DNA of 37,278 nucleotides from contig NZ_PXZT01000022.1 in NCBI RefSeq assembly GCF_003008695.1, positions 1 through 37,278 of the forward strand, given 5' to 3'. A model generated the notes under the pieces. The model ran no database searches, was not told the DNA's origin, and saw nothing but the letters and a program-made list of their open reading frames with translations. Positions 16,319 through 23,222 of the stretch are shown in pieces. Each line of letters starts with the position of its first letter. Position 1 is the first letter of the stretch. Both the position numbers and the translations under genes were made by a program. The stretch is from Trichococcus alkaliphilus. GTDB lineage: Bacteria > Bacillota > Bacilli > Lactobacillales > Aerococcaceae.

Positions 16319-16356
16319 TTTGACCTATTATAAACACCCTCATTTCCCCTGTCAAA
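16319..16356 (-). promoter_or_regulatory. Consensus promoter and possible operator of the HxlR gene
   Basis: On the minus strand TTGACA (16350-16355) and TATAAT (16327-16332) are 17 bases apart, a perfect sigma-A promoter. TTTGAC (16319-16324) and GTCAAA (16351-16356) form an inverted repeat that brackets it. The rest of 16357-16600 contains no gene I can support. Confidence 0.85.
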
Positions 16357-16602
16357 GGGAATGTGCCTTTTGTCACAAAATGTTTACAAAAAATAAGCAT
16401 CCTGCTCTGCAATCTGCACTAACTGAATTAATTCCTCAGAAAAATGCTTGTGGCCGCCGCTTCATTCCATCCAAAAAGGAAAAGAATCACGAATGAATCT
16501 AGTCAGGAATTCGGCAGTCTGCTTGCTCGCATACAAAAAGTTCATGTCTGTTTTCTATAATAGGATAGGAATTTCACAAAGGCAACACTTTTTCACGTTT
16601 AA

Positions 16603-16626
16603 TTGAAAAAATCGCGTTTTTTTCAT
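16603..16626 (-). terminator. Weak A/T-rich terminator of the TrmH-family gene
   Basis: On the minus strand TGAAAAAA pairs with TTTTTTCA around ACGCGA, a few bases after the stop codon at 16635. The stem is A/T only, so termination would be weak. Confidence 0.4.
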
Positions 16627-16634
16627 GCATTTCT

Positions 16635-17393
16635 TCAGCCGACGAAGTGATAAAGCAAAATTCCAGCCGCAACGGCGACATTCAGAGACTCCGCTTCGCC
16701 GAAGATCGGGATGTACAGATTTTGATCCGTCAATGCTAATATTTTTTTTGAAACGCCATTCCCTTCGTTGCCGAGCACAAGCGCAACCGCATCGGTCGGG
16801 GATACGGTACGGTAATCGACAGCCGCTTCATTCAGTTCGGTTCCGTATACCCGGATACCGCTGTTCTTCAATTCGGGGATCACCTCTTGCAGATCGCCAC
16901 GATAGACAGGCAGGTGGAAATGGCTTCCTTGCATGGAGCGCAGCACTTTGTCATTGTAGAGATCCACCGATCCCTCCCCCAAAATGACCCCTGCATACCC
17001 GGCAGCATCCGCCGTTCGGATAATGGTGCCGACATTTCCTGGATCCTGAACCTGATCCAAAAGGATGTATTTGCCTCTGTATTCCAAAATCGGAGCGGCT
17101 TCAGGAATCTGAACGATCGCAACGACTCCTTGCGGTGTCTCGGTTTGAGCCAAGCTGGCCAGGATTTCCGGGGAAACAATGATGATGTCTCTTTCGCCAA
17201 TCTGCAGATCCGACTGTTCGTGAAAAGCTTCTGTCATCAAGACTTCATGGATGTTCGCATCTGCTTTGATGGCTTCCTTCAAAAGATGCGTCCCCTCGAT
17301 CAGATAAGCGCCCGCCTCTTTCCGGCCTTTAGCGGTCTGCAGTTTTTTCCATTGTTTTACTTTTTGATTTTTCATCGATGCTATCTTTTCCAT
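16635..17393 (-). CDS. TrmH/SpoU-family RNA 2'-O-methyltransferase (YsgA-like)
   Basis: The 252-residue product has an N-terminal substrate-binding domain (GAYLIEGTHLLKEAI) and the SPOUT knot methyltransferase motifs LDQVQDPGNVGTIIRTADA (motif 1), ALVLGNEGNGVS (motif 2) and IPIFGEAESLNVAVAAGIL (motif 3). It transfers a methyl group from SAM to a ribose in rRNA or tRNA; the exact target is not evident. The ATG at 17391-17393 follows GAGGAG with a seven-base spacer. The order of this gene next to pheST matches ysgA-pheS-pheT in Bacillus, here with an HxlR gene inserted between. Confidence 0.93.
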   Translation of the reverse strand: MEKIASMKNQKVKQWKKLQTAKGRKEAGAYLIEGTHLLKEAIKADANIHEVLMTEAFHEQSDLQIGERDIIIVSPEILASLAQTETPQGVVAIVQIPEAAPILEYRGKYILLDQVQDPGNVGTIIRTADAAGYAGVILGEGSVDLYNDKVLRSMQGSHFHLPVYRGDLQEVIPELKNSGIRVYGTELNEAAVDYRTVSPTDAVALVLGNEGNGVSKKILALTDQNLYIPIFGEAESLNVAVAAGILLYHFVG

Positions 17394-17452
17394 TTTGTAA
17401 CTCCTCAGTTCAACATATTCCCTATTATAACGCATCATTACCCTTTTCGTTG

Positions 17453-17494
17453 CAAAAAAAAGAGAAGGGGTCAGAAAATCCTGATCGCTTCTCT
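17453..17494 (-). terminator. Terminator of the coiled-coil M23 hydrolase gene
   Basis: On the minus strand AGAGAAGCGATCAGG pairs with CTGACCCCTTCTCT around a short A/T loop, followed by TTTTTTTT. Confidence 0.88.
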
Positions 17495-17521
17495 ATATTT
17501 TTTCTATGTCTTCTCGGATTC

Positions 17522-18829
17522 TTATCCGCCGATGTAATTTACAGGGTTTACTACTGCGCCATTTTCCTGTACTTCAAAGTGCAAGTGGACGCCGGTCGAG
17601 CTTCCTGTCGTACCCATCACGCCAACTTGTTGCCCTTGGCTGACAGTTTGACCTGGAGCCACCAACAAGCCCGGTTGCATATGGGCATATAACGTTTTAA
17701 CGTTTACACCATTGATTGTGCCGTGGTTGATGACGACATAATAGCCATAGCTTGCATGATAAGTAGCTGTTTCAACTGTTCCTGATTGCGCTGCTGAGAT
17801 CGCTCCGCTGCCTGCGATATCAACGCCACGATGGAATTCGATCGATCCGCCGAATGGAGAAACGCGATTTCCGAATGGAGAAGAGATGTAGCCGCTAGCC
17901 GGTCTCAAGAATCCGCTGGAATTCACTGAATAGCTGGGTGTTGTTGTCGTTGTTGCGACAGATGCCGTCAAGTTATTGGCAGCTGCTGCTGCGGCAGCTT
18001 CCGCTGCTGCGATGGCTGCTGCTTCTGCCTCGGCTACTGCAATTGCTTCAGCAGTGATGCGGGCTTGTTCAGCCGCCATGTCATTGCTGATTGTTTCTGT
18101 TTGTGAAGCCAAGTCAGCTCTGGTTGATTCCAAGCCATTTTTCTCGGCTTCAGTCAACTCATAGTTCTCGATGACTTGCGCGATTTGTACGTCGATTTCA
18201 GCTTTTTGGGCTACGACATTATTTTTTGAAATCAAAATGTCTTGTCTCAATGCTTCAGCGGCAAGTTTTTCTTCTTCAACAGCCACTTTGCTGTCTTCGA
18301 CTTTTTGCTGATCTGCTTCCTGTTGTTCCACAATGTCCTTGTTGGCAGTCACAATCTTTGAAACGACCGTGATTTTTCCGACTAGGTCAGAGAAATCCTC
18401 TGAAGACAACAGCATTGAAGCTATATCCGTAACACCCGCATCCGTTTGGATATAACGAGCCTGCGTATTTAATTTTTCGGTTCTCTGGTCGATGACCACT
18501 TGTAATGCTTCAATTTCAGCTTGCAATTCCAGAATCTTTGATTCGATATCAGCTAATTTTTGTTCTTGAGCCGCTAATCGGTTCATCAATTCATCCAATT
18601 GCGATTGAAGTTCATTCACTTTCGTTTCCAAGTTTGCTTTTTCGGATTCCAAAGTATTCAATGAATTTGATTTTTCTTCAATCTGCGATTGAATCGTATT
18701 CGTTTCTAATTGCAAAGCATCTTTTTGTTGTTGTAATTCTTCCAATGTAGCCGCTTGAGCAGTAAATCCACCTGCAATCGGACTAAGCAATAAGATTGAT
18801 GCGAACAACGCGATATGTTTTTTTCCCAA
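17522..18829 (-). CDS. Secreted coiled-coil M23 peptidoglycan hydrolase (PcsB/CwlO-like N-terminus)
   Basis: The 435-residue protein has a signal peptide (residues 1-26, ending GGFTAQA), a long coiled-coil region (about 27-120 and 150-260), an Ala-rich linker (about 260-290) and a C-terminal M23 peptidase with FHRGVD (zinc ligands H and D) and GVHLHFEV (HxH). It should cleave peptidoglycan cross-bridges or stems at the surface. The N-terminal coiled coil resembles PcsB and CwlO, which are activated by FtsEX; no ftsEX is nearby. The start is TTG, ten bases after AGGAGG. The promoter region contains a WalR-like box. The M23 domain is nearly identical in long stretches to that of the LysM hydrolase at 29348-32446. 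Confidence 0.93.
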   Translation of the reverse strand: MGKKHIALFASILLLSPIAGGFTAQAATLEELQQQKDALQLETNTIQSQIEEKSNSLNTLESEKANLETKVNELQSQLDELMNRLAAQEQKLADIESKILELQAEIEALQVVIDQRTEKLNTQARYIQTDAGVTDIASMLLSSEDFSDLVGKITVVSKIVTANKDIVEQQEADQQKVEDSKVAVEEEKLAAEALRQDILISKNNVVAQKAEIDVQIAQVIENYELTEAEKNGLESTRADLASQTETISNDMAAEQARITAEAIAVAEAEAAAIAAAEAAAAAAANNLTASVATTTTTPSYSVNSSGFLRPASGYISSPFGNRVSPFGGSIEFHRGVDIAGSGAISAAQSGTVETATYHASYGYYVVINHGTINGVNVKTLYAHMQPGLLVAPGQTVSQGQQVGVMGTTGSSTGVHLHFEVQENGAVVNPVNYIGG

Positions 18830-18863
18830 TTATACTTCTCCTCCTGTTTCTTCTACGAGATGA

Positions 18864-18891
18864 AGTATATCAAAGTTAAAATACTATTACA
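18864..18891 (-). promoter_or_regulatory. Extended -10 promoter with WalR-like box
   Basis: On the minus strand TG-A-TATACT (TATACT at 18864-18869) is an extended -10. Just upstream TGTAAT-agtat-TTTAAC (18875-18891) resembles the WalR/YycF direct repeat TGTWAH-N5-TGTWAH with one mismatch in the second half-site. It overlaps the -35 region. Confidence 0.5.
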
Positions 18892-18990
18892 TGATAGAAA
18901 TATGACAATTGTATTTCAATTTGTTACGGCAGTCGTAAATTCTGAAATGTTGTTCATATTTGCACAATGCCTTCTGAAGACAGCCATCAT

Positions 18991-19019
18991 TTGATTGTTT
19001 GCGCTTGCAGCGATATACT
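18991..19019 (+). promoter_or_regulatory. Promoter of the YjzC-like gene
   Basis: TTGATT (18991-18996) and TATACT (19014-19019) are 17 bases apart, about 60 bases before the start codon. Confidence 0.75.
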
Positions 19020-19077
19020 TAACCTATACCAAGCAGTGCCTCCGCCATCGCTCTTCAGGAAAGAAAGGAGCAAAAGC

Positions 19078-19257
19078 ATGAAAATCGATCAAAAAAATTT
19101 GCATAAACCAGGTACGGATAATCTCCCTCCTGGCGTCTACAAAGAAGTTGGCCCTAGAGGGGGGAAAATCACCGGCAGCAAAGAAGTCCACATTGTCGAA
19201 GGGCACAGACTTCCGCCTACAAATAAAGCCGGAAACAAATGGATCAAAAAAGACTGA
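19078..19257 (+). CDS. YjzC-like small protein
   Basis: The 59-residue basic protein reads KPGTDNLPPGVYKEVGPRGG followed by VHIVEGHRLPPTNKAGNKW. The pattern, a short strand with Gly-rich turn, then GxxLPPT and a terminal tryptophan, fits the YjzC-like family (PF14168) of small Firmicutes proteins of unknown function. The ATG at 19078 is preceded by AAAGGAG. It has its own promoter and a bidirectional terminator shared with yqeY, so it is monocistronic. Confidence 0.8.
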   Translation: MKIDQKNLHKPGTDNLPPGVYKEVGPRGGKITGSKEVHIVEGHRLPPTNKAGNKWIKKD

Positions 19258-19320
19258 TTATTCGCCTATTACTGATCACTTGAACGATTCAGGACGGAGG
19301 AACCTTGGATTTCACTTCAG

Positions 19321-19359
19321 AAAAGGACCGTGCAGCTCGAGCCGCACAGTCCTTTTTTT
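19321..19359. terminator. Bidirectional terminator between the YjzC-like gene and yqeY
   Basis: GGACCGTGCAGCT pairs with AGCCGCACAGTCC (two mismatches) around a CG turn, flanked by AAAA and TTTTTTT. Confidence 0.88.
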
Positions 19360-19369
19360 GTCTGATGCA

Positions 19370-19801
19370 TTATTTTGCCAACAGTTCTTTGATGATTTTG
19401 GAGACGAGCGCTTTGTCGGCTTTTCCGTCCAGCACTTGCATCGAGAATTTCATCGCATCCTTCAACGACATTTCGGCTACCCCGTTTTCGGCCAAAAAGA
19501 AGCGGACTTCTCTTTCATCCATCATTTTGGGGACATAAGCCTCCAAAATGGCTAATTTTTTCTGGTTCTCTTCAATCAGGTCAGTGCGGTCGACTTGTTT
19601 CGCATAGTCGATGGCTTCGTTGTTTTTCTTGATGTCCTTCAGAAAAACATGGATTTGCTCTGCTTCGGTCATCTCGCGTTTGTTGTCGATCAAGAACGAA
19701 TCGTACTCCGTTTTGATGAGGCGCAGGACGTCCGCCTTCAACGTGTCTTTGTCTTTTCTTGCTTGGATGAAGTCCTTGTTCACTTTTTCTTTCAATGTCA
19801 T
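19370..19801 (-). CDS. yqeY: GatB/YqeY domain protein
   Basis: The 143-residue protein is a stand-alone YqeY (PF09424), related to the C-terminal domain of GatB. Signatures are LKEKVNKDFIQARKDKDTLKADVLRLI at the N terminus (only part of which is the core motif), then ILEAYVPKMMDE and KADKALVSKIIKELL at the end. The length equals the family norm. It may bind tRNA, but the role of free YqeY is not established. AAGGGAG precedes the ATG. In Bacillus yqeY follows rpsU; here no rpsU is adjacent, and the gene stands alone. Confidence 0.93.
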   Translation of the reverse strand: MTLKEKVNKDFIQARKDKDTLKADVLRLIKTEYDSFLIDNKREMTEAEQIHVFLKDIKKNNEAIDYAKQVDRTDLIEENQKKLAILEAYVPKMMDEREVRFFLAENGVAEMSLKDAMKFSMQVLDGKADKALVSKIIKELLAK

Positions 19802-20070
19802 GATTACAGGTCTCCCTTCGATTCATTAGTATGGGCTGTTTTGATAATTTTTTGCTGCAAGGGTCAGCCTTCACCCCTCATTTTAAGGAAAAGAAGCTGA
19901 ATTGGCAAATCTCTGCTACCCGTTCCGGATATTGGCTGGGTTGCATGCCTGAAAAACACAATGAAAACAGATGCTGTAGATGGCGTATAACCATCATGAG
20001 CGGTAAAATTAGGGCGAACAAAATACCCTTCAGAAAGTACTCCAATTCATTCGCGAAAGAGGGTGTAAGC

Positions 20071-20817
20071 ATGTCATACTTTTGGACTTTTGAATCAGAT
20101 TTACCGAGCGGCATGGGCGTGGAAACATTCAGTTCAGCTCATATTATTGTCCTTATCCTATTTTTTATTATCACCCTTTTGGTAATCCAGATCTATCGCA
20201 AGCAGACTGTTTTTGGCCGAAGAAGCATAAAAATGACGATAGTTACCTTACTGATTATGCTTTATTTTTCGCGCTGGATTTGGTGTGCCTTTTTCGGTGA
20301 TTTTTCCTTCTTTTTGAGCCTGTTGCTTCCACTGCACCTCTGCAGCGTATCAGCAATAATGGGGACAGCCGCTGTTTTTTCAAACAAGCATCTGTTTCAA
20401 GAATTCATCTATGGAATCAGTTTGCCGGGCGGTTTGGTCGCCATGTCAAACCCTAATCTGGGGCCTTATCCTCTATTAAGTTTCAATTTTTTGGAATATA
20501 CTCTGACACACACGTTGCTGATTCTGCTTCCTTTGCTTTTTGTGTTCGGAGATGGCTTTCGTCCTGATATCAAAAGCTTACCGCATTCCCTCTACTTGGC
20601 CGCGCCATTTGTCGGGATAGCTTTCTGGGTCAACCAAACAATCGGCAGCAATTATATGTTCCTGAACCGTATAGAAAAAGGGACTCTGCTTGTGCTTTTC
20701 GACAAGTGGCTGGGAACACCCGGCTACTTGATTGCAGTCCTCGGATCCATCGTCATCGTCTGGGCTGTCCTTTACGCGCCCTTTGAAATTTCCAGAAGAA
20801 GGAATTTTTCGGGATGA
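20071..20817 (+). CDS. TIGR02206/YwaF-type integral membrane protein
   Basis: The 248-residue protein has about seven hydrophobic segments. The features FSSAHIIVLILFFII, then SRWIW, LLPLHLCSVSAIMGT, LTHTLLILLPL and GSNYMFLNR agree with the TIGR02206/YwaF family of Gram-positive membrane proteins, whose function is unknown. The start chosen is ATG 20071, behind AGAGGG. An open frame extends 80 codons upstream but has no ribosome binding site and codes for non-hydrophobic, unlikely sequence. It is monocistronic with a strong terminator. Confidence 0.85.
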   Translation: MSYFWTFESDLPSGMGVETFSSAHIIVLILFFIITLLVIQIYRKQTVFGRRSIKMTIVTLLIMLYFSRWIWCAFFGDFSFFLSLLLPLHLCSVSAIMGTAAVFSNKHLFQEFIYGISLPGGLVAMSNPNLGPYPLLSFNFLEYTLTHTLLILLPLLFVFGDGFRPDIKSLPHSLYLAAPFVGIAFWVNQTIGSNYMFLNRIEKGTLLVLFDKWLGTPGYLIAVLGSIVIVWAVLYAPFEISRRRNFSG

Positions 20818-20842
20818 CGAATCGGCCTGAAGTGGATATACC

Positions 20843-20886
20843 AAAAAACAGAAATGCTGATTGAACAGCATTTCTGTTTTTTTTTA
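20843..20886. terminator. Bidirectional terminator after the TIGR02206 gene
   Basis: AAAAAACAGAAATGCTG pairs with CAGCATTTCTGTTTTTT around ATTGAA. It also serves pepV, which converges from the other side. Confidence 0.93.
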
Positions 20887-20912
20887 ACGGTATAAACTAT
20901 TAAATAGTATGT

Positions 20913-22316
20913 TTATTTCAGCAATTCATACATGGCATCCGCGTAGATGGCAGTCGCGCGGAATAGATCATCCAGAGCAATGAATTCGTTCGCTTGGTGC
21001 ATTGTATCGATGCTGTCGGGGAACATCGCGCCATAGGCAACGCCTCGTTCCAACAGGCGTCCGTAGGTTCCGCCGCCGATGGATTGTTCATGCCCCTTCA
21101 GGCCTGTATGTTTTTCGTAGACAGCCAACAACGTTTTAACCAACGGATCGTCAGCAGGGACGTAATGCGGCAATTTGCCGTGTCCGCCTTTTACGATCGT
21201 CACGCCATAGGAAGCCAATGCCGCTTCCAACTTGATTTCGATGCCTTCTTCGGAAACGCCTTGCGGGTAACGGAAGTTCAAAGCGACTTCGCCGCCAGTT
21301 GTGGGTGTGAAGGTGAAAATGCCGGCATTCATGGTCAATTCGCCCATGACCGAATCCGTGTAAGCCAAGTTCAATTTCTTTGCATCATGCTGCAGGTGGA
21401 TGCGGTCCGCGATCATTTCAAGGAAAGTGGCCGCTTGTCCGCCGAAGTTGAATTTGTTCAGGAAAGCGGCAAGATAAGTGCCCGCGTTCACGCCGGCAGC
21501 CGGATTCATGCCGTGAGCGGCTTTACCGATCAATTCAATTGTAACTTGTTCGCCTTCCACAGAAATTGTTCCCTTGACCGGATTATTCTCAAGGAAAGCA
21601 GCGAATGCCTGCTCAATTCTTTCGGCCTCCGGGCTGTTGAATACGGCAGTCGCATCCTGAGGGACCATGTTTTCGCGCAGGCCTGCATCAAAGCTCAGCA
21701 ACTCGTTCTTGCCGCCTTTGTTGTCGCCTCTGAATTGGACCATGAAGGTCTGCATGCCTTTTTCACCATTGATGATCGGGAACTCGGCATCCGGAGAAAA
21801 GCCGAAATCCGGAATCCGTTCGTTCTCGAGATAGTGGTCCATGCATTTCCAGCCGCTCTCTTCATCCGTGCCGATGATGACGCGGACCTTTTTGGAAATC
21901 GGCAATTTCAGGTCGCGGATGATCTTCAATGCATAATAGGCAGCCATCGTAGGCCCCTTGTCATCGCTGGATCCGCGGGCGTAGATGCGGTCATCGATGA
22001 TGACAGGCACGAAAGGATCCGTATCCCAACCGGTTCCGGTAGGCACAACATCGACGTGGCCGAATACGCCCATCAATTCTTCGCCTTCTCCGAATTCGAT
22101 ATGTCCAGCCAGATTGCCGACATTTTTCGTGGTGAAACCGTCGCGTTCGCCGATAGCCAAGAAGGCCTCCAGAGCTTCTTTAGGGCCTGGTCCGACCGGG
22201 GCGTCTGGGGTTATTTTCGAATCGTCCCGCACACTGTCGATCCGCAATAAAGTGAATAAATCCTCCAGCAGTTCCGTTTTTCTGACTTCCACTTCTTTTT
22301 TCCAATTGATTTCCAT
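20913..22316 (-). CDS. pepV: Dipeptidase PepV (M20 family)
   Basis: This zinc dipeptidase of lactic acid bacteria hydrolyses a broad range of dipeptides in the cytoplasm. The 467-residue protein has the M20 metal-binding pattern GHVDVVPTGTGWDTDPF (His ligand), ARGSSDDKGPTMAAYYALK (bridging Asp), GTDEESGWKCMDHYL (catalytic Glu and ligand) and a C-terminal SIGGGTYGR segment. Length matches PepV. The ATG at 22314-22316 lies behind AGGATG. It is third in a minus-strand cluster after the ytgP-like and rsuA-like genes, as in ytgP-ytzG-ytjP of Bacillus. Confidence 0.95.
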   Translation of the reverse strand: MEINWKKEVEVRKTELLEDLFTLLRIDSVRDDSKITPDAPVGPGPKEALEAFLAIGERDGFTTKNVGNLAGHIEFGEGEELMGVFGHVDVVPTGTGWDTDPFVPVIIDDRIYARGSSDDKGPTMAAYYALKIIRDLKLPISKKVRVIIGTDEESGWKCMDHYLENERIPDFGFSPDAEFPIINGEKGMQTFMVQFRGDNKGGKNELLSFDAGLRENMVPQDATAVFNSPEAERIEQAFAAFLENNPVKGTISVEGEQVTIELIGKAAHGMNPAAGVNAGTYLAAFLNKFNFGGQAATFLEMIADRIHLQHDAKKLNLAYTDSVMGELTMNAGIFTFTPTTGGEVALNFRYPQGVSEEGIEIKLEAALASYGVTIVKGGHGKLPHYVPADDPLVKTLLAVYEKHTGLKGHEQSIGGGTYGRLLERGVAYGAMFPDSIDTMHQANEFIALDDLFRATAIYADAMYELLK

Positions 22317-22417
22317 ATGCACACATCCTAACTTAAAATATCATGCTATCATCATATCATTTTTGGCAAAATAACCAAATAAAAGCTTGGTATTTAGGCC
22401 CAACAATCCGCAATTTC

Positions 22418-23161
22418 TTAGCCTTTTTTAATCGAGTCCGGCAGATGTTCCCGCAATGCCGCAAGTTCCTCATCACGCAGCGGACGATAGTCCCCTTTTG
22501 CCAATTGCTTGTCCAAATGCAGGGGCCCCATTGTCAATCGTTTCAGGAAGGTGACCTCTTTTCCGCAGGCCAGCACCATCCGTTTCACTTGATGGAACTT
22601 CCCTTCTTTGATCGTGATCTCAACCTCCGAGCTATCCTTTTCCTCATCATAGCGCAGGAGCTCCAGTTTTGCCGGCAGGCAACGGTAGCCATCTTCCAGT
22701 ATGAGCCCTTCAGCAAAGGCTTTTTGGTCTTCTTCCGTCATCCGACCGGCAACTTCCGCGAAGTAGATCTTGTCCACATGCCGTTTCGGCGACAGCAGGA
22801 AATGCGCCAATTTACCATCGTTCGTCAACAGCAGTAACCCTTCCGTATCCTTGTCCAGTCGGCCCACGGGAAAGAGCTCCTGCTGATGCAGTTCGAAAGC
22901 CAACAGGTCGATGACCGTCTTTTGGTGATTATCCTCCGTCGCACTGAGGACGCCCTGCGGTTTGTTCATCATCAGGTAAGTGAATTCCTGGTAGCTGACA
23001 GGATCGCCTCCGACCAGAATTGTGTCCTTTTCGCTGTCCACTTTGGCTTCGGCTTTCGTTTCAACTTTTCCGTTCACCGTCACCGATTTCTTTTTCAATA
23101 ACACTTTGACTTCTTTTCTGGATCCGAATCCGGAATTCGACAGCAATTTGTCCAAACGCAT
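22418..23161 (-). CDS. RsuA/RluB-type pseudouridine synthase with S4 domain
   Basis: The 247-residue enzyme isomerises a specific uridine in rRNA to pseudouridine. An N-terminal S4 RNA-binding domain (MRLDKLLSNSGFGSRKEV to about residue 60) precedes the catalytic domain with GRLDKDTEGLLLLTNDG, which holds the catalytic Asp. RsuA-type members act on 16S rRNA position 516, but the exact site here is inferred. The start ATG at 23159-23161 is preceded by AAGGGAG; the longer frame upstream runs into the ytgP-like gene and lacks a ribosome binding site. Confidence 0.93.
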   Translation of the reverse strand: MRLDKLLSNSGFGSRKEVKVLLKKKSVTVNGKVETKAEAKVDSEKDTILVGGDPVSYQEFTYLMMNKPQGVLSATEDNHQKTVIDLLAFELHQQELFPVGRLDKDTEGLLLLTNDGKLAHFLLSPKRHVDKIYFAEVAGRMTEEDQKAFAEGLILEDGYRCLPAKLELLRYDEEKDSSEVEITIKEGKFHQVKRMVLACGKEVTFLKRLTMGPLHLDKQLAKGDYRPLRDEELAALREHLPDSIKKG

Positions 23162-23177
23162 ATTTTTCTCCCTTATA

Positions 23178-23212
23178 AACCAAAAAGCACCCACTAAGGC
23201 TGCTTTTTGGTT
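23178..23212. repeat. 12-bp perfect inverted repeat inside the ytgP-rsuA operon
   Basis: AACCAAAAAGCA pairs perfectly with TGCTTTTTGGTT around an 11-base loop in the 61-base gap between the two genes. On the minus strand it is not followed by a long T-run, so it is at most a partial terminator or a stabilising hairpin that sets expression ratios. Confidence 0.6.
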
Positions 23213-23222
23213 TTGTTTATTT

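Noticed and set aside
16316-16634. Possible gene between the HxlR and TrmH-family genes
   Set aside because: Only a frame antisense to hxlR enters the gap; apart from the promoter and a weak terminator nothing supports a gene.
19831-20070. 80-codon N-terminal extension of the TIGR02206-type protein
   Set aside because: No ribosome binding site at the upstream ATG, and the family starts near the ATG at 20071, which has a good one.
20994-22250. 418-codon open frame opposite pepV
   Set aside because: Shadow of the pepV codon pattern; no start signal and no recognisable motif.
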